This document shows positions 40,252 to 48,671 of a stretch of DNA of 64,000 nucleotides, in pieces. Source of the DNA: Gammaproteobacteria bacterium (GTDB lineage Bacteria > Pseudomonadota > Gammaproteobacteria > Steroidobacterales > Steroidobacteraceae); NCBI GenBank assembly GCA_947452065.1, contig CANGBB010000002.1:186001-250000 (forward strand), given 5' to 3'. The position numbers and the translations under genes were made by a program. The notes beneath the pieces were generated by a model. That model worked only from the letters and a program-made list of their open reading frames with translations, had not been told where the DNA came from and did no database searches. Numbering within the stretch: the first letter of the stretch is position 1; the number at the start of each line of letters is the position of its first letter.

Positions 40252-41499
40252 ATGAAATTGCAGGCTATCCGTCGAGTGATGATGTCAGTGGGCGCCGTAC
40301 TGGCGGTGAGTGTGGCAGTGGTCTCGGCGGCTCCGTCCGTTTTTCCGACCGGCCTGACGATTTCCAAGCCCGGCATACAGCCCGGCTATGTGGTCTTTGC
40401 CTCGCCCGATGGCTTTGCGTATGTCATCGATGCCAAGGGTCAGGTTGCGGCCAAGTGGCCTGCGCCCGAGGCGAACTCGGTCATGGGTTACACGCGTCCG
40501 CTCGCCAATGGCAACCTGCTGGCGCGCACGGGTCCGCTGAAGCTGCCTACGGCCGCTACGGAAGCTGGCGGATATGGTGAGAGCACTGCGGTGCCCAGCG
40601 TCGTGGAGTTCAATCAGCAGGGCAAGCTGGTGTGGAAGTACACCGATGGCGAGCGTGGACTGCATCACGACGAAGAGCGCAAGGCCAACGGCAATACCGT
40701 GCTCGTGTGCAGCAAGACACTCAAGCGCCCGGAAATCTCCAAGCGCGCACTGACCGATGACTGTCTCATTGAGGTCGACCCCAGCGGCAAGGTGGTCTGG
40801 GAATGGCAGACCGCAGATCACTTCGACGAACTCGGTCTCGACGATGCGGCCAAGGCCGACATCATGACGGCCTATGGTGCAGCGGTGAAGTCGGTTCCGG
40901 ACAGCCCCTTCGACTGGGCTCACATGAACGCGGCCAGCCCCATCCCGGAAAACACCGGCAACACGGATCCGCGCTTCAAGGCCGGTAACATCGTCGTCAG
41001 TTACCGGCATCTGAGCACCGTCGCGGTGGTCGATCGCGACTCGAAGAAGATCGTCTGGACAGCCATCGGGACGACACTGGGTCAGCATCACACCCACATG
41101 ATCGCCGGCGGCTTGCCGGGAGCCGGGAACATCCTGGTGTTCGACAATGGTAATAACGACGTGGGCCGTAACCCGCGCCGTATGCAGAGTCGCCCGAATT
41201 CACGCGTCGTGGAAATCAACCCGATTGATAACAAAATCGTGTGGGAATACACCGCCGAGAAGAGCAACCGTCCGATGTGGACCTTCGTCAGTCATTACAT
41301 CAGCAGCGCCGAGCGCCAACCAAATGGCAACACGCTGATCTGCGAGGGGTCCAATGGCCGAATCTTCGAGGTGACGCCGGCCGGCGAGATCGTCTGGGAG
41401 TTCATCAACCCCTATGCGAAGCTCAACGGCAAGATCAACGACAACACGGTGTTTCGCGCCGCCAAGGTCCCGGAAAGCTGGCTGCGGGCCAAGTCATAG
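40252..41499 (+). CDS. Arylsulfotransferase (ASST)-like secreted beta-propeller, copy 1
   Basis: Signal peptide; DWAHMNAASPIP..NIVVSYRHLSTVAVVDRDSKKIVW pattern and GQHHTHM; paralog at 47378..48628. Confidence 0.75.
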   Translation: MKLQAIRRVMMSVGAVLAVSVAVVSAAPSVFPTGLTISKPGIQPGYVVFASPDGFAYVIDAKGQVAAKWPAPEANSVMGYTRPLANGNLLARTGPLKLPTAATEAGGYGESTAVPSVVEFNQQGKLVWKYTDGERGLHHDEERKANGNTVLVCSKTLKRPEISKRALTDDCLIEVDPSGKVVWEWQTADHFDELGLDDAAKADIMTAYGAAVKSVPDSPFDWAHMNAASPIPENTGNTDPRFKAGNIVVSYRHLSTVAVVDRDSKKIVWTAIGTTLGQHHTHMIAGGLPGAGNILVFDNGNNDVGRNPRRMQSRPNSRVVEINPIDNKIVWEYTAEKSNRPMWTFVSHYISSAERQPNGNTLICEGSNGRIFEVTPAGEIVWEFINPYAKLNGKINDNTVFRAAKVPESWLRAKS

Positions 41500-41530
41500 C
41501 GCCGGCCTGGGGGTAGGGGCTTACCCCGGG

Positions 41531-41568
41531 TTCACAAACGGATGACCAATGACCGATACTGGTCATCC
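41531..41568 (+). promoter_or_regulatory. Candidate promoter TTCACA-N18-GATACT overlapped by perfect inverted repeat GGATGACCA-N11-TGGTCATCC
   Basis: Arms at 41540-41548 and 41560-41568, ending 2 nt before the patatin ATG at 41571. Confidence 0.45.
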
Positions 41569-41570
41569 GC

Positions 41571-44072
41571 ATGAACAGCACACCGGACCCGCGAGCGCCG
41601 TTGCAGGAGAAAGAGCTGCGCATAGCACTCGTGTGCTTTGGCGGCGTCTCGCTGGCTGTTTATATCCACGGCGTCACCGCGGAAATCCTTAAGCTTGTGC
41701 GCGCCTCCGCCGCGCTGCATTCGATCAGCGACCGTGACCGGTCCGAGTCGCTGGGCTATGCCGACATTTCCGATCGCAACGCTACCGGCTTCGACACCGA
41801 GGCGGTGTACTTCCAGTTGCTGCGCGATATCGGTCGCACTGTGGACCTGCGGGTCATCGTGGATGTCATCGCCGGCGCCTCCGCCGGTGGCATCAACGCC
41901 ACCATGCTCGCGCGCGCGCTCAGTCACGATCTGCCGATGAGCAGTCTGCGCGACCTGTGGCTGGACAACGGCGATGTTGCTGAGCTGCTTGCACCCGAGG
42001 CCCGTGCCGGCCGCTGGAGCAAGTGGTTTCTGAGGCCGCTCCTGTGGCTTGCCCATGCATTGGGTCTGGCGAAATTCCGCGATCTGGAAATTCGGCGCAA
42101 GCTGTCGCTGTTCCTGCGTTCGCGCTGGTTTCAGCCGCCGCTGGACGGCAGCAGGATGCTGGCGTTGATGTACGACGCTGTCACGGCCATGGGCGAGCCG
42201 CGTCATCCCGCCGCGTCCCTGCTGCCTTCTCATCAGGCGCTCGATCTCTACGTCACACTGACTGACTATCACGGCTATCAGAAACTGGTGCAGATCCACG
42301 ATCCACCGGCAATCTACGAGCGCGAACACCGCCATGTGCTGCACTTCCGTTGTCGGCGCGATGGCGGGCTGTTGCCCGATAGTGATTTCACGCTGGCCAA
42401 TGCCCCGGAACTGGCCTTCGCGGCGCGCGCCACATCCTCTTTCCCCGGTGCATTTCCGCCCGCGCAGATCGGCGAGATGGATGTCTTCCTGCGACAACGG
42501 GCCGTGAGCTGGCCGCGGCGCGGGGAATTCATCCGGCGCAACTTCGAGCCATACCAGCAGGCCAACATCGATCCGGTCACCGTTCCGTTCATCGACGGCA
42601 GCGTGGTCAACAACCGACCGTTCCGCGAAGCTCTCGCAGCGATACGCGGCCGCGCCGCTTACCGGGATGTGGACCGGCGTGTGGTCTATATCGATCCGGA
42701 TCCAGCGCTTCCCGGTGCGCCGACTCATCACGATCTACCGGGATTTTTTGCCACGTTGCGTGGCGCATCTTCGGATATCCCGCGTGCCCAACCGGTGGCC
42801 GATGAGCTGGGCTGGGTCAATGAGTTTAATGAGCAGGCCCGTCATCTGAAGGAAGTCGTGCGCGTGGCGCGGCCGCAAATCGATCGCTATGTGGCCAACC
42901 TCATGGCGGCGAGTGACCAATCGAGACTCAGCGTGGAGCAGATCGGACGGTGGCGCGAGCAGGCTACCGAGCAGGCGCGGAGTGAGGCGGGTTTTGCCTA
43001 CGATAGCTACGTACAGCTGAACCTCGCGTCATGTCGCGCACTGCTGTCTCGCCAGATCATGGCTATCCGCGGCGTGCATCCCAAGTCGCCTTTTGCGCGC
43101 GGAATTTCCGCAGTCATCGACGCCTGGGCTGAGCGGGCCGGCTTGATGTATCAGCCCGCCGGTGCCTCTGCTGCGCACGGCGTTGAAGTGCGCTGGCTGC
43201 AGGTGCTGCGGGCTTTCAACATCGATTACTACAAGCGCCGGCTGAGTTTCCTGATCCGTGGACAGAATCGTCTGCAGCAGCTGGCCGAGGCGCCAGGTAG
43301 TCAGCCCATCACCGCTGCCGCCGTGCAAAGTCTCAAGGGTGAGTTCTACGCTCGCCTCGAAGTGTTGCAACATCGCGAGCCCGGCAGCGCCGCCCCTGAC
43401 GCGGCCATACTGGCGTTGATTGCAGAGATCTTCGCCGTCGGTCCGGCAGCGGATCAGACCGGCGACATGGCTGTGTACGCACAGCAGCGCATCGTGCAGT
43501 GTGCATCACAGCTCGATCAGCTCGTCGAGCGGTTGACCGCTCAGCTGGATCTGGAAGGAACAACCCGCGAACTGGATCAGCTACTGGTGACCAGCCTCGA
43601 CGGCAGTTGGCCACCGGAGGCCCGGCGCGAAGTGCTGGTGAATTACCTCGGTTTCCCCTTTTGGGACATCCTCACATTCCCACTGATGCGTTGGCCGGAA
43701 ATGGGCGAGTTCGACGAAGTGCTGGTTGATCGCATCAGCGCCCGTGACGCCAAACTGCTCAATCAACTCGCCTGTGCGCAATCAGTGCGCGGCGTGGAAT
43801 ACGCCCACTTTGCGGCGTTCTTGTCGCGCTCTTATCGCGAGAACGACTATCTGCTTGGACGGCTCCATGGACTCGATCGCCTGGTGGATATTGTCTGTAA
43901 TTCTGCTGGCGCCGAAGCGATCCGCAATCTCGATATCGTCGGACTGAAGCTTCGCGGCTTCAACGCCATCCTCGATGCTGAGGAATCACACCTGCCAAAC
44001 ATCGCCGGGACGATCGCTGAGCTGCGTCGCTGCTTCGCGTCGGGTCGGGAGTCTGTCGGAGGGCGTACGTGA
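41571..44072 (+). CDS. Patatin-like phospholipase family protein, long form (DUF3376 type)
   Basis: RIALVCFGGVSLAVYIHGVTAEILKL; IAGASAGGINATMLARAL (GASAG); FIDGSVVNNRPF. Confidence 0.88.
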   Translation: MNSTPDPRAPLQEKELRIALVCFGGVSLAVYIHGVTAEILKLVRASAALHSISDRDRSESLGYADISDRNATGFDTEAVYFQLLRDIGRTVDLRVIVDVIAGASAGGINATMLARALSHDLPMSSLRDLWLDNGDVAELLAPEARAGRWSKWFLRPLLWLAHALGLAKFRDLEIRRKLSLFLRSRWFQPPLDGSRMLALMYDAVTAMGEPRHPAASLLPSHQALDLYVTLTDYHGYQKLVQIHDPPAIYEREHRHVLHFRCRRDGGLLPDSDFTLANAPELAFAARATSSFPGAFPPAQIGEMDVFLRQRAVSWPRRGEFIRRNFEPYQQANIDPVTVPFIDGSVVNNRPFREALAAIRGRAAYRDVDRRVVYIDPDPALPGAPTHHDLPGFFATLRGASSDIPRAQPVADELGWVNEFNEQARHLKEVVRVARPQIDRYVANLMAASDQSRLSVEQIGRWREQATEQARSEAGFAYDSYVQLNLASCRALLSRQIMAIRGVHPKSPFARGISAVIDAWAERAGLMYQPAGASAAHGVEVRWLQVLRAFNIDYYKRRLSFLIRGQNRLQQLAEAPGSQPITAAAVQSLKGEFYARLEVLQHREPGSAAPDAAILALIAEIFAVGPAADQTGDMAVYAQQRIVQCASQLDQLVERLTAQLDLEGTTRELDQLLVTSLDGSWPPEARREVLVNYLGFPFWDILTFPLMRWPEMGEFDEVLVDRISARDAKLLNQLACAQSVRGVEYAHFAAFLSRSYRENDYLLGRLHGLDRLVDIVCNSAGAEAIRNLDIVGLKLRGFNAILDAEESHLPNIAGTIAELRRCFASGRESVGGRT

Positions 44073-45193
44073 GCCGGATCAAGAATCTGTTGTTTGCAAT
44101 CATCGGCGTGCTGGCCGGGACGCTGATTGCGCTTTTCCTGCTGGAGTTGGCATTGGGCGGATGGATCTTTCAGGATGCCTGGAAGGCCACGCGTTCGCTG
44201 AATATTGTCCGCAATCAGACAATCCACTATTCAGTGGAATCGATCTATGGGCGGGGCGCCCCAAAGATCACCTATACGCGTGATCGCAACGGCCTGCGCG
44301 GTCGTTGCGAAGATCCGCGCCGTATCGATGTATTGACCGTCGGCGGTTCCACCACCGACCAGCGTTACATCACCGACGGTCAGACATTTCAGGATCAGCT
44401 TGCGGCACAGGTCCAACAGAAATTGGGCAGAGAGCTGCGGGTCTGTAATGCCGGTGTCGATGGGCATAGCACCTTCGGACATATCGCAGCGTTTGAGAAA
44501 TGGTTTCCTTTGATTAACGGTTTGCATCCGCAATACGTAATGCTTTATATCGGCATCAATGACGCGGGCTTCCGTCTGCAGCCGATGCCCGAACGCGATC
44601 CCGAGCAGGTCACCGGTCTGCGAGCCAAGATTGCCCAGGCATTTCGTGAGAAGAGCGCGCTGTACGGTCTCGACCAGACGCTCTCGGCGATCCTGCATCG
44701 TGGCGGCGAAAACCGTTATGCGCGCCATGGCGCTGCGCTGCCGCCGGAGCAGGACTATGTGGCGACTGCCACTTCGTCAGGTATTGATGAATTGATCGCA
44801 GCCAATGTTGCCGGCTATTCGGCTCGCCTCGCGACCATCCTCGGTGATATTCGCCAGATGGGCGCGCGGCCCATCTGCGTCACGCAGCCGACGCGCATGT
44901 GGATCGGGCAGGGTGAGACGCTGCGTGGTCTACCCGAAGCTTTTCGATTCAATGGTGTTGCGTATAACGGGCTGGATTATCGCGCCTCATTGCTGGCGCT
45001 GAACAAGGCCATGGAGCAACTGTGCACCGAAGTAGGCGGCGTTTTTATCGATGTGCATGCCAGAGAGTTCTCGCCCGGAGATTTCTATGATCCCGTGCAC
45101 ATGACGCCGGTGGGCGCCAGCCGGCTGGCGGGATACCTGTTCGAGGAAATGGACCGACGCGAACTCTTTACCGCCGCCTACGCGGGTCGATAG
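44069..45193 (+). CDS. SGNH/GDSL hydrolase family protein, membrane-anchored
   Basis: N-terminal TM; LTVGGSTTDQRY, CNAGVDGHSTFGH, YIGINDAG, DPVHMTPVGAS; GTGA overlap with upstream gene. Confidence 0.85.
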   Translation: MSRIKNLLFAIIGVLAGTLIALFLLELALGGWIFQDAWKATRSLNIVRNQTIHYSVESIYGRGAPKITYTRDRNGLRGRCEDPRRIDVLTVGGSTTDQRYITDGQTFQDQLAAQVQQKLGRELRVCNAGVDGHSTFGHIAAFEKWFPLINGLHPQYVMLYIGINDAGFRLQPMPERDPEQVTGLRAKIAQAFREKSALYGLDQTLSAILHRGGENRYARHGAALPPEQDYVATATSSGIDELIAANVAGYSARLATILGDIRQMGARPICVTQPTRMWIGQGETLRGLPEAFRFNGVAYNGLDYRASLLALNKAMEQLCTEVGGVFIDVHAREFSPGDFYDPVHMTPVGASRLAGYLFEEMDRRELFTAAYAGR

Positions 45194-45606
45194 ACCTGCG
45201 CAAAGCGCGCGGCGGCAGCGATGCCGTGATCGCCGGGCGAATACTGCAACAACCAGTCCCCGGCAGCACCGTGCAGCCAGTCACCGCTGACGGTGCGGCG
45301 CACTGCAAAGGGCTCATCGATTCGTCGAGCCAGCACCGGAAAAGGGATATTGCGGTACTCGCCAGAGTCTCCATGGTGCAGCGGTGCCACGGGCTGGTAG
45401 CGCGCATCGAAGCGCTCGCGCGCCACGCACCAGGTATCGCCGTCCGCGCCGGTGAGAAGCGCGTCAGCGCAGCGGTAGTGGTTCGGGCCAACCTTGGACA
45501 TCAGCACGCCATCCGCGACTGCAAAGGTCACGGTCACGACCTCCTGTTTCACGTAGGTGCCGGCACCCGGATCGCTCCGCAGATCGACGTCGATGAATTC
45601 AAGCAT
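45178..45606 (-). CDS. PGDYG-domain-like protein
   Basis: LQYSPGDHGIAAAARFAQVY near C-terminus; convergent 16 bp overlap with the GDSL gene. Confidence 0.6.
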   Translation of the reverse strand: MLEFIDVDLRSDPGAGTYVKQEVVTVTFAVADGVLMSKVGPNHYRCADALLTGADGDTWCVARERFDARYQPVAPLHHGDSGEYRNIPFPVLARRIDEPFAVRRTVSGDWLHGAAGDWLLQYSPGDHGIAAAARFAQVYRPA

Positions 45607-45640
45607 GTGCTTCGTCAGTATCCGGTTATCCGCAGGCCAC

Positions 45641-46060
45641 TCATGGGCCGGGTGGAGGAGGCGTGCCCGGCGGAGGCGGAGGACCCGGTGCCTCGCTCAA
45701 CTCGACGAACCCGTCGCTGTTCTTGTCCATCTGCCTGAAATCGGCCAGAAACTCATCCTTCGAGACCTTGCCGTCGCCATTCGCATCAAAGCTGCCGATG
45801 AAATCGCCGCCACCCTGCGGAGCCTCCGCGGCGTCGACCAAGCCATCATGACTGGCGTCCATCTTGGCAAAGTCGGCCAGATATTCGTCGAGCGAGATCT
45901 TGCCGTCGCCGTTGGTATCGAACTTCTTGATGAACCCAGCGCCGCTCGGCGGCGGCCCACTCGGCGGCCCGGGAGGGGGTGCGTTCTGCGCGAAAGCCGG
46001 CGATGACAGCGCCAGCGCAGCCAATAGCAGCCCGCCGGCCAATAGCCCGTGAAACTTCAT
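45641..46060 (-). CDS. Secreted EF-hand protein
   Basis: Signal peptide; DTNGDGKISLDE, DASHDGLVDAAE, DANGDGKVSKDE, DKNSDGFVELSE; Pro-rich flanks. Confidence 0.88.
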   Translation of the reverse strand: MKFHGLLAGGLLLAALALSSPAFAQNAPPPGPPSGPPPSGAGFIKKFDTNGDGKISLDEYLADFAKMDASHDGLVDAAEAPQGGGDFIGSFDANGDGKVSKDEFLADFRQMDKNSDGFVELSEAPGPPPPPGTPPPPGP

Positions 46061-46179
46061 GTGCTGATGCTCCTGAAAACTGGCAGCATTCTAGGCTAGA
46101 AGACCATGTGTTGGCAGATGAACGTGGTGACAGAGTCTCCGCGTCAACTGCTCTCCTAAAGGCTGACGGGGGTCAATCA

Positions 46180-46956
46180 ATGAACAGATACGCAGGTTTC
46201 GCGCTCTCGCTGGTTGGGCTGGCGTTTGCGGCATCAGCGGCCACACCGGCATCTCGATCCAAAGCCATTCCCGATATTGGCGGCACGTGGGAAACCGTTC
46301 GTGATGTCAGCCGCGTCATCGTTGACGAAAAGGGTGGAACCCGGCCGCAATATCAGGTGGCCGCTGTCCAGCAGGCGCGGCTTAAGCCGCAGTACCAGCA
46401 GGAGAAGGAGGCGCGTGCCAAAGCCGCTAGTGCAGCGGATGCCAGTGGCGTGCCCATCGTCGGTCGCACCGCCCAGTGTCAGGGCAGCGGCATGCCTCAC
46501 ATGATGAACGGCACCTTCCCGACGGAGATTCTGCAAAGCAAGGGGCAGATCACGATCATCCAGGAAATCTACACTCAGGTGCGCCGCATCTATCTCGACA
46601 AGCCACAGAAAAAACTCGAGGACCTTGAGCCGGGTTTCTACGGACACTCGGTTGGTCATTGGGATAACGGCGTGTTGTATGTAGACACCATCGGCATCAA
46701 GGCCGCATGGAATATGGGTACGCCTAATTCCGATCAGATACACGTCAAGGAAAAAATCTATCTGGGCGCTGACGGATTGTTGCACGATGACATCACCGTG
46801 GAGGATCCCGTGGTGCTTGAGGCGCCGTACTCATACACCGTGACCTATAAGCGCCTGCCGGACTACGAGATGCTCGAGTACATATGCGAGGACAATCACT
46901 ATTACATAGATGAGAATGGTCGCCAGGCCGTGCGTCCTGAGGCGTCAGGCAAGTAG
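46180..46956 (+). CDS. Exported protein of undescribed 'GMP/SDQ' family (copy 2)
   Basis: Signal peptide; DIGGTWE, CQGSGMPHM, GHSVGHWDNGVLYVD, NSDQIHVKEKIY, YICEDNHYY. Confidence 0.75.
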   Translation: MNRYAGFALSLVGLAFAASAATPASRSKAIPDIGGTWETVRDVSRVIVDEKGGTRPQYQVAAVQQARLKPQYQQEKEARAKAASAADASGVPIVGRTAQCQGSGMPHMMNGTFPTEILQSKGQITIIQEIYTQVRRIYLDKPQKKLEDLEPGFYGHSVGHWDNGVLYVDTIGIKAAWNMGTPNSDQIHVKEKIYLGADGLLHDDITVEDPVVLEAPYSYTVTYKRLPDYEMLEYICEDNHYYIDENGRQAVRPEASGK

Positions 46957-46967
46957 TCGCGTGCCGA

Positions 46968-47213
46968 CTACTTGCCCCAACGCCAGCGCGGCGGCTCGCC
47001 CGTGCGCCAGCAGATGGCGACCAGCAGGAGCGTCAGTGCGGTGATGCCCACGAAGTATCCAATCGGGTATTCGCTGGGTGGAAGCCAGCGGGTATTCGCC
47101 CACAGCAGGGTGAGGTAACCACCGATGACTGCCCATCCCTGCCAGCAAGTGGGCGGGCCCCAGCCCCAACCATAGGTCTTTGCAGGGAACCAATACCGTG
47201 GCTTCTCGTCCAT
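46968..47213 (-). CDS. Small Trp-rich two-TM membrane protein
   Basis: MDEKPRYWFPAKTYGWGWGPPTCWQGW..; two hydrophobic segments. Confidence 0.65.
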   Translation of the reverse strand: MDEKPRYWFPAKTYGWGWGPPTCWQGWAVIGGYLTLLWANTRWLPPSEYPIGYFVGITALTLLLVAICWRTGEPPRWRWGK

Positions 47214-47377
47214 GTTGCCTCCGGGCCGCACGTGGCACCTAATCCAAAAGCATACACCGGTGGGCTTGAACCTGGATCGCAGTGCCAGGTCGGCCATGCG
47301 TTCCAATGGACGTCCGTCAGGTGCTGTTTTAGTGTTGAGCAACATTGACCAAACAATAAACATTCATGGGGGGTTAC

Positions 47378-48628
47378 ATGGGTCAGGATATTTTCCGTTG
47401 TAAATGGCTGACAGGTGTCGTCAGCTCGTTACTCGCGGCTGCGATCGGCGCGGCCCCGTCAGTGTTCCCGACGGGCATGACGATCTCCAAACCCGGTGTG
47501 CAGCCCGGGTACGTGGTCTTTGGAGCGCCGGATGGGTCTGCCTATGCGATTGACGTCAAGGGTCAGGTGGCAGCTAAGTGGTCCGCTCCCGAGGCCAATA
47601 CGCTCATTGGCTACGCGCGTCCTTTGGCCAACGGTAATCTGCTGGCACGTACTTCCGTAGCTCGACAGGCAGCGGCCGCTGCAGGTGGCTATGCCGAAGC
47701 CGCCGCTGTGCCCTCATCAGTGGAGTTCGGGCAGGATGGCAAGCTGGTGTGGAAATACACCGACTCGGTGCGTGGTCTGCATCACGATCTTGAGCGTATG
47801 GAAAACGGCAACACGCTGTTCGTCTGTGCCAATGACATCGACCGGCCCGATATCTCCAAGCGCAAGCTGCGCGATGACTGTCTGATCGAAGTGGACAAGG
47901 CGGGCAAGGTCGTCTGGGAGTGGAAGACGATCGACCACCTTGATGAACTCGGTCTTCCGCAGGAAGCGAAGGACGCGATCATGAACGGCTACGGTGGCAC
48001 TCGCACCGGTCTGGGTGCGCCGCCGGCTACAAGCGCGTTCGACTATCTACACATGAATGCGGCCAGTCCGATCCCATCGGGCCTTGGCTACACCGATCCG
48101 CGCTTCCGCGCCGGCAACATCGTCGTCAGCTATCGCTATATCAACACCATTGCTGTCATCGACCGTGCGTCGGGCAAGATCGTCTGGAAGATGGTGGGCG
48201 TCTCCATCGGCCAGCACCACACACACTTCATCCCACCGGGACTGCCTGGGGCGGGTCATCTGCTGGTGTTCGACAACGGTCTGGTGGACGAGAACACGAA
48301 TCCGATGCGCATCAGCAGTCGGCCGAACTCACGGGTGCTGGAAATTGATCCTCTGACCGACAAGATCGTCTGGCATTACTCGGCCGATATGAGCAACCGT
48401 CCGATCTGGACGTTCTACAGTCACTACATCAGTGGTGCGCAGCGGCAGCCGAATGGCAATACGCTGATTTGTGAAGGCGCCAACGGTCGTATCTTCGAAG
48501 TGACGCCGGCCGGAGAGATCGTGTGGGAGTTCGTGAACCCTTATGCCAAGAAGGAAGGGAACAGTACCGACAACACGGTGTTTCGCGCTGCCAAGGTGCC
48601 GGAAGGCTGGCTGCAGGCGAAGAAGTAG
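47378..48628 (+). CDS. Arylsulfotransferase (ASST)-like secreted beta-propeller, copy 2
   Basis: Aligns end to end with copy 1 (APSVFPTGMTISKPGVQPGYVVFGAPDGSAYAIDVKGQVAAKW; GQHHTHF); start could also be 47366. Confidence 0.75.
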   Translation: MGQDIFRCKWLTGVVSSLLAAAIGAAPSVFPTGMTISKPGVQPGYVVFGAPDGSAYAIDVKGQVAAKWSAPEANTLIGYARPLANGNLLARTSVARQAAAAAGGYAEAAAVPSSVEFGQDGKLVWKYTDSVRGLHHDLERMENGNTLFVCANDIDRPDISKRKLRDDCLIEVDKAGKVVWEWKTIDHLDELGLPQEAKDAIMNGYGGTRTGLGAPPATSAFDYLHMNAASPIPSGLGYTDPRFRAGNIVVSYRYINTIAVIDRASGKIVWKMVGVSIGQHHTHFIPPGLPGAGHLLVFDNGLVDENTNPMRISSRPNSRVLEIDPLTDKIVWHYSADMSNRPIWTFYSHYISGAQRQPNGNTLICEGANGRIFEVTPAGEIVWEFVNPYAKKEGNSTDNTVFRAAKVPEGWLQAKK

Positions 48629-48638
48629 CGTTTGAATT

Positions 48639-48670
48639 CATCAGGTGGCGGCGCCGGCCGCCACCTGATG
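48639..48670. terminator. Perfect 14-bp stem, 4-nt loop hairpin between convergent genes
   Basis: CATCAGGTGGCGGC-GCCG-GCCGCCACCTGATG; no U-tract. Confidence 0.6.
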
Positions 48671-48671
48671 G

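Noticed and set aside
41532-42731. 399-aa minus-strand ORF antisense to the patatin gene
   Set aside because: Shadow ORF of a high-GC coding strand; composition lacks protein-like domains and the patatin motifs on the plus strand are unambiguous.
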